Source of the DNA: JBBQYD01 sp942493075
GTDB taxonomy: Bacteria > Verrucomicrobiota > Verrucomicrobiia > Limisphaerales > UBA8199
Reading direction: 5' to 3'
DNA: 64,000 nt
Assembly: GCA_942493075.1 (NCBI GenBank)
Contig: OW818681.1
Span: 372,001-436,000, forward strand
Shown here: piece by piece, positions 15,338 to 25,700 of the stretch
Layout: each line of letters opens with the position of its first letter
How positions within the stretch are numbered: the first letter of the stretch is position 1
The notes under the pieces: model-generated
Told to the model about the DNA's origin: nothing
Databases searched by the model: none
The model's input: the letters and a program-made list of their open reading frames with translations, nothing else
Program-made: the position numbers and the translations under genes

Positions 15338-16924
15338 TCAGGCTTTGAAACGTGTCTCGCCAGGCTTCTTGCCGGCGATCTTTGCAATGTTACGATCGTC
15401 GTTTGCTGCAAGATGTTCGCAGATCAAGTAGATCGCTTCCGTTTCAGGCTGCATATCCAACTGATCGGCGATTTCCGCAGCGGAGAGCGCCTGTCCCGAT
15501 TTGGTTTTGAGGAACTCAGCCACTTTGAGCTGCAGCGCGATGACGGCTGAGGCCGCCTTCTTGCCTGCTTCGACACCAGGCTGATGATAAGCATTGACGT
15601 TGATCAAGCTGGCATATAGGCCAACGCTGCGCTCGAACAGAGCAATCAAAGCGCCGACGGTGCGTGCGTTGACTTCCTCTACGGTGATCGTGAGGGATTC
15701 ACGACCGTTTTCGTGCAGTGCGCGCCGTGTGCCCTGGTAAAAGCCTTCCAGGTAGTCTCCCGAAGTCACGCCGGGCTCGACCTGCATGGAGCCGCTCTGG
15801 CGATCCCGGAGCACACGAACGAAAATGACAAAGAAATTGCTGAGTCCTTCACGAAGTTGCTGAATGTAGGAATGCTGGTCGGTAGCGCCTTTGTTGCCGA
15901 GGACAGTGATTCCCTGGTTCACGCGCTTGCCTGAGCGATCCAGTTCCTTGCCCACCGATTCCATGATCAATTGCTGCAGGTATTTGGAGAGCAGTTCAAG
16001 CCTGTCTTTGTAGGGCAGGATGATCATGTTCTTATCACCCTTGCCATCGCCTGAGTAATACCACATGGCCGTGAGCAGGGCTGCCGGATTCTCATACAAG
16101 CTGGGCTTGCGAGTTACCTCATCACAGGCCTTGGCTCCCGCCAGCAGACCATCGATATCGAACCCCTGCAAAGCGGCCGGGAGTAGACCTACTGCGGAAA
16201 GTTCGCTTGTGCGTCCGCCCACCCAGTCCCACATCGGGAACTTGGCCAACCATTTGTTGCCAGTGGAATACTTGTCCAGTTCGCTGCCGTTGCTGGTCAC
16301 CGCTACGGTGTGCTGGCCGAAATTGAGGCCCGCCTTTTCGTAAGCTGCGCGCGCTTCGAGCATGCCGTTACGGGTTTCTTTGGTGCCGCCTGACTTGGAG
16401 ATCACCACACTCAAGGTTTGTCCCAGCCCGTCTCCAATCTGGGCCAGCACGCGGTCGATCCCGTCGGGATCGGTGTTGTCGAAGGTGAACAGGCGCAAAC
16501 GGTCCTTGGCTGTGCTGAGTGCGTTGGCAACAAACTGTGGGCCGAGGGCGGAACCGCCAATACCAATTAAAAGCAGATTTTTGAAGGTGCCTTTGGCGCC
16601 TTTGACCTCGCCCTTGTGCACCTTCGCGGCGAATTCCTTGATCTGCTTCAGAGTGTTTTCAATCTCAGTGCGAATCTCAGGTTTGGGTGCCAGAGCCGGG
16701 TTTCGCAACCAGTAATGACCTACCATCCGTTTTTCATCCGGATTAGCGATGGCACCTTTTTCCAACTCGGCCATCTCTGAGAAAGCCTTGGCGAATGGCC
16801 CTTCAAGGCTCGCCAATGTCTTGTCCGTGAAATTCATGCGGCTCAGGTCCATCGCGAGACCCGCAGCCGGAAAGGTGTAATGATACTTCTGAAATCGATC
16901 CCAAACTTGTGTGCCGTTTTTCAT
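15338..16924 (-). CDS. pgi: Glucose-6-phosphate isomerase
   Basis: Glycolytic enzyme converting glucose-6-phosphate and fructose-6-phosphate, 528 residues from the ATG at 16924. A further 36 codons are open up to TTG 17032, but the N-terminus starting MKNGTQVWDRFQKYHYTF is more natural. Family blocks include LLIGIGGSALGPQFV, ISKSGGTKETRN, the GGRTSELSAVG loop, QHSYIQQLREG and, near the C-terminus, VNAYHQPGVEAGKKAA with the catalytic lysine. It stands upstream of ackA on the same strand, so both central-carbon genes may share a transcript. Confidence 0.95.
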   Translation of the reverse strand: MKNGTQVWDRFQKYHYTFPAAGLAMDLSRMNFTDKTLASLEGPFAKAFSEMAELEKGAIANPDEKRMVGHYWLRNPALAPKPEIRTEIENTLKQIKEFAAKVHKGEVKGAKGTFKNLLLIGIGGSALGPQFVANALSTAKDRLRLFTFDNTDPDGIDRVLAQIGDGLGQTLSVVISKSGGTKETRNGMLEARAAYEKAGLNFGQHTVAVTSNGSELDKYSTGNKWLAKFPMWDWVGGRTSELSAVGLLPAALQGFDIDGLLAGAKACDEVTRKPSLYENPAALLTAMWYYSGDGKGDKNMIILPYKDRLELLSKYLQQLIMESVGKELDRSGKRVNQGITVLGNKGATDQHSYIQQLREGLSNFFVIFVRVLRDRQSGSMQVEPGVTSGDYLEGFYQGTRRALHENGRESLTITVEEVNARTVGALIALFERSVGLYASLINVNAYHQPGVEAGKKAASAVIALQLKVAEFLKTKSGQALSAAEIADQLDMQPETEAIYLICEHLAANDDRNIAKIAGKKPGETRFKA

Positions 16925-17088
16925 AGAATAAAAGCGGCCAGAACCGTAACACAGGCTGCCGTCGAAGAAAATGTTATTAACCAACCGTCTATCATGGGTG
17001 ACCGGGGTGTGAGTAGAAGTGGGTGAGGCCAAGCCATCCTAAGTGTTTTTGCCAGGTGCCAGAACACACTCAGCAGTGCCCTGGGTAC

Positions 17089-17119
17089 AAAAAAACCCCG
17101 CTCACTGGAGCGGGGTTTT
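17089..17119 (-). terminator. Rho-independent terminator of the parvulin gene
   Basis: CCCCGCTC (17096-17103) pairs with GAGCGGGG (17108-17115) around a 4-base loop. On the minus strand it is followed by seven U residues (A run at 17089-17095), and on the plus strand by TTTT. It sits 18 bases past the stop codon of the gene ending at 17137. Confidence 0.9.
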
Positions 17120-17136
17120 GAAAATAGAACCGACAG

Positions 17137-18249
17137 CTACTTCTTGTCGCTCTTGGAAGGTTCTTTGGCAGCGCCATCAATCGGCGGGTGGCCTGCCGGC
17201 AATTCAAAGGCATCCTGCTTCTTGAGCTTCTCATCCAGGATCTCCAGGTTGGAGTCCTTCTTGAGCTTCTCGAGGAAATCGGGTGCATTCTTGCCCAATT
17301 CCTGGCGCTTCAGATGGTCGCGCACCTGCTCGGAGACTTTGGTGAGCTCAATCTTCTGAGCCGCGATCTTCTCGCTCAGTTTAATGATGTGATAGCCAAA
17401 CTGCGTCGTGACAACATCGCTCACCTGGTTGGTCTTGAGCGTGAAAGCGGCGCTTTCAAATTCCGGCACCATCTGGCCGCGGGGGAAGGTATACTCGCCG
17501 CCCTTTTCCTTGGAGCCGGGGTCTTCCGAATATTCCTTTGCGAGCTTGGCAAAATCTTCGCCCTTGCGCGCCTTTTCGACGATGCTCTGGGCCAGTTTAA
17601 GCTTCTCCTTCTTGGCGGTTTCAGAAAGGTCTTCGCCAGTCTTGGAATCCTTGGTGGAGATCAGCACGTGGCTGGCCCGAACCATTTCCGGTTGTTCGAA
17701 ACGGGTAGGATTCTCCTCGTAGAACTTCTTAACGTCCTCATCGGTGATATTGACCTTTAGCTCACGGAGAAGCACGGATTCAGCGGTGGCTTCCTCGGCC
17801 AATTTCTGCTGCAGGCGTTCCACTGAGAGGCCAACCGACTTTAGCTGGCGCGCCAGGTTTTCTTCCGAACCGGCCCGTTCCTTAACGTTAGCCAGGCGTT
17901 TGGTGGCAAGTTCTTTGCCGGCCTGCCGGTCGGCATCGGTAGCTTTGCTGAGCAGGAGTTGGAGCGTGACCAATTGATCCAACACTTGCTGCTCCAGCAT
18001 CCCCAACTGCTCAGGGGGAATGTTGCCGCTCTGTGAAGACTTGATGCTGATCAAGGCCTCATCGAGCTGGCTGCGCTTGATCTCGAGCCCTTTTCCCTTG
18101 GCAATCACCTTGTCAGGGAAGAGCTCTGTCGCAGCGCCTTTGCCGGCCTCTTTGTTGGTTGCGGTCTGGGCGCTTCCAGCCAAAGGAATGAGCGCGATCG
18201 CCGCCGCAATTGCCAGCGAAATTGAGCCCGGTCGTTTAGTTGATAACAT
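17137..18249 (-). CDS. Secreted parvulin-type peptidyl-prolyl isomerase (SurA/PrsA-like)
   Basis: Periplasmic folding chaperone of 370 residues from ATG 18249. A signal peptide of about 27 residues ends in SAQTA. An N-terminal helical chaperone region (about residues 45-170) is followed by a parvulin domain (about 185-290) with VRASHVLIST, GEDFAKLAKEYSEDPGSKEKGGEY and FGYHIIKLSEK. The lysine-rich C-terminal tail ends SKSDKK. SurA and PrsA relatives help fold outer-membrane or exported proteins. The gene starts 23 bases after serA, on the same strand, and ends in a strong terminator. Confidence 0.9.
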   Translation of the reverse strand: MLSTKRPGSISLAIAAAIALIPLAGSAQTATNKEAGKGAATELFPDKVIAKGKGLEIKRSQLDEALISIKSSQSGNIPPEQLGMLEQQVLDQLVTLQLLLSKATDADRQAGKELATKRLANVKERAGSEENLARQLKSVGLSVERLQQKLAEEATAESVLLRELKVNITDEDVKKFYEENPTRFEQPEMVRASHVLISTKDSKTGEDLSETAKKEKLKLAQSIVEKARKGEDFAKLAKEYSEDPGSKEKGGEYTFPRGQMVPEFESAAFTLKTNQVSDVVTTQFGYHIIKLSEKIAAQKIELTKVSEQVRDHLKRQELGKNAPDFLEKLKKDSNLEILDEKLKKQDAFELPAGHPPIDGAAKEPSKSDKK

Positions 18250-18272
18250 AATCTTTAATCTTACCACTTTTG

Positions 18273-19871
18273 TTAGAGTTTCACCACATGCACGTTGCTG
18301 ATATCCGGGTCACGCTGGATCTCATCCAGCAGTTCGACCGGCGGCACACTGTCCAGGTTCAAAACCGTCAATGCCTGCCCGCCCTGGGCATCGCGGCTTA
18401 AGCTCATGCTCGCAATATTAACGTTGTGCCGGCTCATCAAGGTGCCAAGATACCCCACGATACCGGGACGGTCCCGATTCTGCAGCAGCAACACGACTCC
18501 CGAGGGTACAATCTCTGTCGGACGGCTGAACACCCGCACGATGCGCGGATTCTCCGGCGAGCCGAAGAACGTACCGCCTGCCGAGCAGACCTTCTCGGAT
18601 CCGCGGAAAACCTGCACATGCAGCCATTCATTGAACGTGACTGGCTCGTTGGAGCGCTTCTCCTCCACCGTCAATCCGAGCGTGGAGGCGATGCTGCGCA
18701 CATTAACATTATTAAGATCTTTCACCGGCGAGCGGGAGAGGAATCCCAGCAAAACGGCCCGGGTGACGGGATCAATGTTTTGCAAATCCTGGGCTTTGCC
18801 GCCGTAAGTGATATAGAGACGATCCGTATTATTGGGGCTGACTTGTGCTAAGAGTTGGCCGAGTTTCTCGCCCAGGGTCAGGTACGGTTTGATCTGTTCG
18901 TAAGTCTTGGAATCCAGGTAGGGCAGATTGACCGCATTGCGCACTTCGCCGGTCAACAGGTAGCCTGTGATGACTTCGGCAACCTCAATTCCGCACTTCT
19001 CCTGAGCTTCCTGGGTGCTCGCGCCGAGGTGCGGGGTGAGAATGATGTTCGGGTGTTTGCGGAACGGGTGATCAGCCGGTAACGGTTCCACCGAGAAAAC
19101 ATCGAGAGCAGCGGCCGCGACTTTCCCCGAATCCAGAGCGGTAATTAGATCTGCTTCCACGATGATCTCACCCCGGGCGCAATTGACGATGCAGACCTTG
19201 GGTTTCATCTTGGCGAAAGCCGCCGTGTTGAGCATACCTCGGGTTTGCTCAGTTACGGGCATATGCACCGTGATGAAATCGGCGTCGCGATAGACGTCAT
19301 CCAACTCCTTCACGAGTTGAACACCCAGGCCCTTGGCGCGAGCTTCCGTAAGGAAGGGATCGTAGGCGAGCACGCGCATTCCGAAAGCCAAGGCACGTTT
19401 TGCGACTTCTCCTCCAATTCGGCCCATGCCCAGAATTCCCAGCGTCTTGCCAGATAACTCCATGCCTTGGAACTGCTTGCGATCCCATTTGCCGCCTGCC
19501 ATAGAGCTGTAGGCCTGGGGGACCTTTCTTGCCAGGCTAAGCAGCATGGTAAAACTGAGTTCTGCCGTTGAAACGGTATTGCCACCGGGGGTGTTCATTA
19601 CCACAACCCCATGCTGGGTAGCGGCTTCCACATCCACGTTGTCAACACCCACTCCGGCTCGGCCGACCACTTTCAATTGCGGAGCCGCTGCTATGATTTT
19701 GGATGTGACCTTGGTCTCGGAGCGGACAAGCATCGCCACCACGTCTTTGACGATAGGCAATAATTCAGTTTCAGACAGCCGTTTCGGAAGTACGACGACT
19801 TCGAACTCGGGCCGCTGCTGCAACATTTCTATCCCTTTCGGGGAGATGGGATCACAAACCAGAACTTTCAT
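18273..19871 (-). CDS. serA: D-3-phosphoglycerate dehydrogenase
   Basis: First enzyme of serine biosynthesis, oxidising 3-phosphoglycerate with NAD. The predicted 532 residues match the long form with an intervening domain and a C-terminal ACT domain that senses serine. Visible are GRAGVGVDNVDVEAAT, the NAD-binding GILGMGRIGGEVAKRA, the catalytic region NCARGEIIVEADL, TPHLGAST with the active-site histidine, and the ACT start DRPGIVGYLGTLMSRHNVNI. The ATG at 19871 begins MKVLVCDPISPKG, as in relatives; the open frame upstream to 19943 is not coding-like. It is followed by the parvulin gene on the same strand. Confidence 0.96.
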   Translation of the reverse strand: MKVLVCDPISPKGIEMLQQRPEFEVVVLPKRLSETELLPIVKDVVAMLVRSETKVTSKIIAAAPQLKVVGRAGVGVDNVDVEAATQHGVVVMNTPGGNTVSTAELSFTMLLSLARKVPQAYSSMAGGKWDRKQFQGMELSGKTLGILGMGRIGGEVAKRALAFGMRVLAYDPFLTEARAKGLGVQLVKELDDVYRDADFITVHMPVTEQTRGMLNTAAFAKMKPKVCIVNCARGEIIVEADLITALDSGKVAAAALDVFSVEPLPADHPFRKHPNIILTPHLGASTQEAQEKCGIEVAEVITGYLLTGEVRNAVNLPYLDSKTYEQIKPYLTLGEKLGQLLAQVSPNNTDRLYITYGGKAQDLQNIDPVTRAVLLGFLSRSPVKDLNNVNVRSIASTLGLTVEEKRSNEPVTFNEWLHVQVFRGSEKVCSAGGTFFGSPENPRIVRVFSRPTEIVPSGVVLLLQNRDRPGIVGYLGTLMSRHNVNIASMSLSRDAQGGQALTVLNLDSVPPVELLDEIQRDPDISNVHVVKL

Positions 19872-20013
19872 AGAAGGCGCGAGTCTAAGCTCAACGCCGG
19901 GCGTGGTCAAATACGCAAATAGGAGCGAAATAGGAGCAAACACGAGGATACCGAGCCCTCTTCTTCCACAGGCTGGTCAGCATTCTTTATCTAAGTTAGA
20001 ATGCCTTCGACGT

Positions 20014-21255
20014 ATGTTAATCCAGAGCCTGCACATTCGGAATCTGCTCTCTTTTGGGCCAGACACGGAACCGTTGCCTCTTGAAAAGCTTAACGTGTTG
20101 ATTGGCCCCAACGGGTCCGGGAAATCCAATTTTCTTGAAGCCATTAGCCTTCTGCAGGCGGCGCCAAAGGATTTGTCGGCGCCCGTAAAGGAAGTCGGCG
20201 GGGTTCGAGACTGGCTTTGGAAAGGCTCTCAGAAACCGGTGGCGTCGCTGGAGGCGATTATTTCAAATCCGCACGGCCAGATGCCGCTACGGCATTTCAT
20301 GAGTTTCACCGAGCATGGGAACCGGTTTGAACTCACGGAGGAGCGCATCGAGAACGAACGTCCCTTTCCGAACAAGACAAGACCATACTTCTTCTACCAG
20401 TATCAAAACGGTTACCCAGTGTTGAATGAAGCGAGGTACTCCAATTCTAAGTCGGAGAACAAGGACACCTTGAACGAGCCCACTCCGATGGAGCGAGGCG
20501 ATGCATACACGGGAAATGATGACACGATTCGAAGGTTAAAACGAGAAGATCTCAACCCGGAACAATCCATCCTTTCCCAATTCAAAGACCCAGAACGATA
20601 TCCCGCCTTGGCTCATCTCGAGCGGAATTACAGCCGAATTGCTCTTTACCGAGAGTGGGCTTTTGGCCGTTATACTCCTCCGAGACAAGAGCAGAAGGCC
20701 GACCTGCGGACAGACGCCCTTCTGCCGTCATGTGAGAATCTGGCTCTGGTTCTGAATAAGATTCGTCCGAAGGCGAGACAACGGTTGCTTGAGGCCCTGA
20801 GGGCACTTTATTCGGGAATTCAGGATTTTAATATTCAAGTTGAAGGAGGCCGCGTGCAGTTGTTCCTGGAAGAAGGAAATAGCAGCATTCCCGCTACTCG
20901 CCTTTCTGACGGAACACTGCGTTACCTGTGCCTATTAGCCATCCTGTGTCATCCCGAACCGCCGCCGCTCGTTTGCATCGAAGAGCCTGAATTGGGCTTG
21001 CATCCAGACGTGCTCCCAGAGGTCGCTCGGCTAATCATCGAGGCATCAGAACGAACTCAGCTTATCGTAACGACGCATTCGGACATTCTCGTTGATGCAA
21101 TGACCGAGACTCCAGAAGCTGTGGTCGTGTGCGAGAACTGCGAGGGTGGAACTCGCATGAAACGATTGAAGGCAGCAGCTCTCCAAGATTGGCTCAAAAC
21201 CTATCGCCTTGGCCAGCTTTGGATAGACGGCCAAGTAGGGGGAAAGCGATGGTGA
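20014..21255 (+). CDS. AAA_21-type ATPase, first gene of a putative defence module
   Basis: RecF/OLD-like ATPase of 413 residues from ATG 20014 (MLIQSLHIRNLLSFG, a typical AAA_21 start). Walker A is GPNGSGKS at residues 31-38. The second half has an ABC-like signature (ATRLSDGTLRYLCL), a Walker B (LVCIEEPELGLHPD) and an H-loop (LIVTTHSD). The middle is a long insertion with little recognisable homology. The last 7 bases overlap the start of a DUF4276 gene. Pairs of this ATPase type with a TOPRIM-like partner resemble two-gene OLD or PARIS-like anti-phage systems. That role is inference; the ATPase family call is firm. Confidence 0.88.
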   Translation: MLIQSLHIRNLLSFGPDTEPLPLEKLNVLIGPNGSGKSNFLEAISLLQAAPKDLSAPVKEVGGVRDWLWKGSQKPVASLEAIISNPHGQMPLRHFMSFTEHGNRFELTEERIENERPFPNKTRPYFFYQYQNGYPVLNEARYSNSKSENKDTLNEPTPMERGDAYTGNDDTIRRLKREDLNPEQSILSQFKDPERYPALAHLERNYSRIALYREWAFGRYTPPRQEQKADLRTDALLPSCENLALVLNKIRPKARQRLLEALRALYSGIQDFNIQVEGGRVQLFLEEGNSSIPATRLSDGTLRYLCLLAILCHPEPPPLVCIEEPELGLHPDVLPEVARLIIEASERTQLIVTTHSDILVDAMTETPEAVVVCENCEGGTRMKRLKAAALQDWLKTYRLGQLWIDGQVGGKRW

Positions 21256-21863
21256 GTGGCTATATCTACATTGAAGGCGGGGCGAAAGGCGCAGATTCCA
21301 AGTTCCTGAAAATCACTTGCCAGCAGGCTTTTCGCAATCTCTTGGACAAACTTGGATATACCGGAAGACAGCCTCGATTGGTCGCATGCGGTGGGCGCGA
21401 CGAAGTGTACAGGCGCTTCTGCACCGCTCACGCTGCCGCGAAGGAAACGTACGTTGCTATGTGGATCGATAGCGAGGAGCCTGTTAACGACCTCGGGGCG
21501 GCATGGGATCATCTGGCAAGAGTAACGACAGTCGGCGCTTGGCAGAGACCCGAAGGCGCCAAAGACGAGCAGGTGCTATTCATGGCAACCTGCATGGAAA
21601 CCTGGATCATGGCTGATCGAGAAACGCTCCGGAATCATTTTGGTTCAGCCTTGCAGGAGAACGCCCTCCCGGTCGCAGACCTGGAAAAGCGAGATCGTCA
21701 TTCCATACAGGACGGGCTCGCACACGCTACCCGTCGTTGTAAAAACTGCTACGAGAAAGGGAAACGCTCTTTCGATCTGTTTGGAAAGCTTAACCCTGAG
21801 GCGCTGGCACCGCTCCTCCCCCAGTTCGTCAGAGTCCGAGAAATTCTGGACGCACAATTATAG
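21249..21863 (+). CDS. DUF4276 family protein, TOPRIM-like
   Basis: Cytoplasmic protein of 204 residues. The first strand ends in an acidic turn (YIYIEGGAKGAD, residues 4-15) and a second acidic cluster follows about 55 residues later (AMWIDSEEP). A glutamate after strand one plus a DxE/D motif is the metal-binding layout of TOPRIM nucleases and DUF4276 proteins. Further conserved-looking parts are FMATCMETWIMAD and RCKNCYEKGKRSFDLFGKL. ATG 21249 overlaps the ATPase stop (ATGGTGA), so the two proteins are likely made in equal amounts and work together. Nuclease effector is the best guess, unproven. Confidence 0.8.
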   Translation: MVSGYIYIEGGAKGADSKFLKITCQQAFRNLLDKLGYTGRQPRLVACGGRDEVYRRFCTAHAAAKETYVAMWIDSEEPVNDLGAAWDHLARVTTVGAWQRPEGAKDEQVLFMATCMETWIMADRETLRNHFGSALQENALPVADLEKRDRHSIQDGLAHATRRCKNCYEKGKRSFDLFGKLNPEALAPLLPQFVRVREILDAQL

Positions 21864-21879
21864 TTGTGGATAGACACTT

Positions 21880-22713
21880 ATGAAACTGAGCAATCGCCTC
21901 TTTGGCCGGGAAGAAAGTTCCACTCCCAACGATAAACCTGATTCCAACCTGGCCTTCATACTACTTTCGGAGGCCCATTTGCCCGAACCGGAAGCGATTG
22001 TATCGGCATTCGCCGAGTTCGCCGCCCCAGGTGAAGTCCTTCAACCTGCTCCGGAAGACGACGATGACCCGGTTTCACGTGGCCAAGTGGCTTCGCTGAA
22101 ATTCGCCTCGGGGGAAACATCGTTTGTGGCGTTGATGCCCGCTCCCATCCCTACTGGCGAGGCCGAGGAGGCTGCACAGTTCAGCCTGTCCTCGTTGATG
22201 AACAATTGGGAGTTGCCACCCCACAAAACCCATTTGGTGGTTTTGTTCCACGCCACTCCTGGAGTCTCGAAAATCGATCAGCTCACCCGGTTTACCCGGT
22301 TGCTCGCCGCAGTCGGCAAGGCTTCACCAACGGTTGGAATTTACTGGGGAAATGCCGGCGCAACCCATGCTCCAGATTTCTTCTATTCGATAGCCGCCGA
22401 TCCAGACCCGACAACCCTGATGATGCTCTGGTCCGGCTTCAGCATCGCGCGAGAAGGCAGCGACCGTGTAAGCCTGCTGAGCCTCGGTATGAAACAGCTT
22501 CAGTTTCCCGAATTGCTTTTGGTAGGCCATGCATCCGATCCGCAAGAGAGCATCGAACTGCTTTATGAGCTCCTATGGTATGTTGCCCAGCGGGGAGAAC
22601 CGTTGCCCGAAGGTGACACGGTGGGAAGGTCGGCTGAAGAGCGCCTGCGTGTACATTATGTCCCGTCGCCGCTTGATCCTGCTGAAAAGGTCTGGCGCGT
22701 TGAGGTGCCGTGA
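21880..22713 (+). CDS. DUF4261 domain protein
   Basis: Hypothetical cytoplasmic protein of 277 residues. The DUF4261 pattern can be followed: TVGIYWGNAGATHAPDFF in the middle, TLMMLWSGFSIA, then a LGMKQLQFPELLL block and the C-terminal GEPLPEGDTVGRSAEERLRV with VWRVEV at the end. The domain has no established biochemical role; it is often seen near polymorphic toxin or immunity loci (general knowledge, weak). It begins 16 bases after the DUF4276 gene on the same strand, so it may be a third member of the same operon or just a neighbour. Confidence 0.78.
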   Translation: MKLSNRLFGREESSTPNDKPDSNLAFILLSEAHLPEPEAIVSAFAEFAAPGEVLQPAPEDDDDPVSRGQVASLKFASGETSFVALMPAPIPTGEAEEAAQFSLSSLMNNWELPPHKTHLVVLFHATPGVSKIDQLTRFTRLLAAVGKASPTVGIYWGNAGATHAPDFFYSIAADPDPTTLMMLWSGFSIAREGSDRVSLLSLGMKQLQFPELLLVGHASDPQESIELLYELLWYVAQRGEPLPEGDTVGRSAEERLRVHYVPSPLDPAEKVWRVEVP

Positions 22714-22764
22714 AACGGGGTGTTTGACAGCGGATGGCTGGATACGGAATGCGGACCCTCAGGG

Positions 22765-25700
22765 CTAGCTTGTCCTTGCACGGATTACATCCAGGACCTG
22801 CCGGATTTCCTTAAGCTTGCCGGCGGGATCTTTCCGAGTCAGTCGTGGGAAATGAGCGCCGGCCATGACGAAATCGCCGTTGCGCGTGAGCATCAACTTG
22901 TCCTCGCGCACTTCGATCTCTGATACGCCACGTTCTGCCGCCATGAGCTTTAGGTCGGCAATTTGCAGCAGCCATTCCAGGGCTTGGGGAATAGGGCCAA
23001 AACGGTCACGGATCTCTTTCCGCAATCCTTGAAGACCCGCCGCGTCGCCCAACTGCGCTAACTTGCGGTAAACCTCGATCCGCTGCCGCGCATCGGAGAT
23101 GTAGTTGAAAGGGATGTAGGCTGAGACAGGTCCTGCGGGCACCTCCCGGGCTTTGCCACGACCCCGCGGAGATTTCGCTGGAGGTTCTTCTCGCACGGGC
23201 GGAACGGGAGGTTGCTCGGGCCCGGCAACAGGATTGAGTAGCACGAAATCGAGCCGCACTTCTACATTCACACGTGTCGGAACCTTCTCGCCCTTCAAGG
23301 CGGCCACGCTTTGTTTAAGCAACTGGCAGTAGAGCTCGAAACCCACGGCTGTGATATGTCCACTCTGCTCAGAGCCAAGCAGGTTGCCCGCTCCACGGAT
23401 CTCCAGGTCGCGCATGGCGATTTTGAATCCGCTTCCTAACGTGGAATACTGCTTGATCGCACTCAATCGTTTGCGGACGTCTGTGAGCAATGTGGCATGG
23501 CGGGGAAGTAGAAGATAAGCATAGGCCTGGTGCTTGTAACGTCCGACGCGCCCCCGCAGTTGATACAAATCACTCAATCCGAAGCGATCCGCCCGGTCGA
23601 TGATGATGGTGTTGGCATTGGGGATATCGAGACCGCTCTCAATAATCGTTGTGGAGAGCAGCACGTCAGCGTCGCCATTCACGAAAGCAGTCATGACCTC
23701 CTCCAGATCATCCGCGTGCATCTGGCCGTGCCCGACCACTATCCGGGCTTGAGGGACCAGAGCCTGGAGCTTGCTTTGCATCGCAGTGATCGTGGCTACG
23801 CGATTGTGCAGGAAGAACACCTGCCCACCCCGGCTTAGTTCCCGCCGGATGGCATCTCGAATGGTCCGCTCATCATACTGCATGACCAGCGTTTCCACCG
23901 GCAAACGATCATGAGGCGGTGTCTGGATGGTGCTCATATCCCGGGCGCCGGTGAGCGCCAGATACAAGGTGCGCGGGATGGGCGTGGCGCTAAGCGTCAG
24001 CACATCCACCATGCGGCGCAACATTTTGAATTTCTCCTTGTGCAGCACGCCGAACCGCTGCTCCTCATCAATGACCACCAGCCCGAGATCCTTGAATGCA
24101 ATATCGCCTTGAAGCAAGCGATGGGTGCCGATCACGATATCCACCGCGCCCGCTGCCAGGTCTTTGATCACACGCGTTTGCGCTTTGCGCGTGCGGAAGC
24201 GGGAAAGCAGTTCTACCCGCACCGGGTAATCCGACATACGTTCGGTAAAGGTATTGAAATGCTGCTGCGCGAGCACGGTCGTTGGCACAAGCACCGCCGC
24301 CTGGCGTCCATCCATGACAGCTTTGAATGTGGCGCGGATCGCGATCTCGGTCTTGCCGAAACCGACATCGCCGCATATCAACCGGTCCATCGGCTTGGGA
24401 CGCTCCATGTCCTCCTTGGTTTGGTTGATAGCCAGGAGTTGATCCGGAGTTTCCTCGTATATAAAAGATCCTTCGAATTCTCGCTGCCACGGCGTGTCCA
24501 CTCCGAAGGCATGACCCGGCTGGGAGTCTCGCGCCGCTTGGATGGAGAGCAATTCTCCTGCTACATCTCGCACTGCTCGTTCGGCTTGTGCTTTGGCTTT
24601 GGCCCAACGCGTGCCTCCCAATGTGTTGAGGGGCGGACGGGCTTTTCCCGTGCCGACGTACTTGCCGACCAGGTGCGCTTCGGTGACCGGCACGTAGAGC
24701 TTGGGCGCCGGTTGGGTCGGGTCGTGCGGTGCATACTCGATAACCAGGCATTCCTGTCCCGCAGTGCCCGGTGGATGCGTGGCGTCCGTGGCCCGCGTCC
24801 CCGCCCCCATTGGGAGCACCTGTAATCCGAGGTAACGCCCGATGCCATGCTGCAAATGCACCACGTAATCGCCTTCCTCCAATTCAGTGAAGTCAATGTC
24901 CAAGGCCGAACGGGTGGCTTGCGCGTGGGCAGACTTGAGCCGGCGCGGCCGTTGCACGCGGTAGCGCCCGAAAATCTCGGCATCGGTGATCACCGCCAGG
25001 CGCGCGGCGTCGTAGAGGAATCCGCGAGAGAGAGCACCCACATGCAGGGTGGGGTGCAGAGGTTGGTTCAAGCCAGCTTCCCCCGCTTGCGTCAAACCGT
25101 AATCCGCCCAAATTTCGGTAAACCGCTGTCGTTCACTTTCAGTGTTGCAGAACACGTGCACCTCCACGCCCTGGCGCAGCCATCGATGCATCTGTTCAAA
25201 AAACTCCCGGCGTTGCGCTTCGGCCACTTGCGGTTCAGGAGCCCGCTCCGGCAATGGACGAAAGGCGTCGAGACTCTGGATGGCAAACTGCGTTTCCGAA
25301 CGCCCGGTGAGGACCCCGGCCCTACAAAATGGAGGGCCTGTCTCCGTTGGCTGTTCTGCAACGACAGGCTGGTCTGGTAGCTCGGGTTCCTCGACTGCGG
25401 GGGAGATCCCTTCGGAACCAGCTTCCTCCAGGTCGAGAAAGGTCATGCCGCGCGCGGTTCCTTTCGATTCAAATTCCTCCCAGGGGAAGAAGAGGGGATC
25501 GTTTTCTTTGACCTGCTGCGAGTATTCGCTGGCCCGCTCGTCCAACCGCTCCCGTTCACAACGAATGATCAGGGCGCCGGGTGGCAGATAATCCAGGAGA
25601 CTGGCCGGTTTGATCGTTCCCGCATCCGTCTCCGCTGATAAGGCCTTCTTGAGGATTCCCAACTCGCCAGCGGGTGGGATGGTGATCGCGCTGATCTCCT

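Noticed and set aside
19546..20013. N-terminal extension of the AAA_21 ATPase frame
   Set aside because: It is antisense to the 5' part of serA; the natural start is the ATG at 20014.
23911..24825. 304-codon open frame on the plus strand inside mfd
   Set aside because: It is the complement of the conserved mfd motor region, has no ribosome binding site, and its residue mix is that of an antisense frame.
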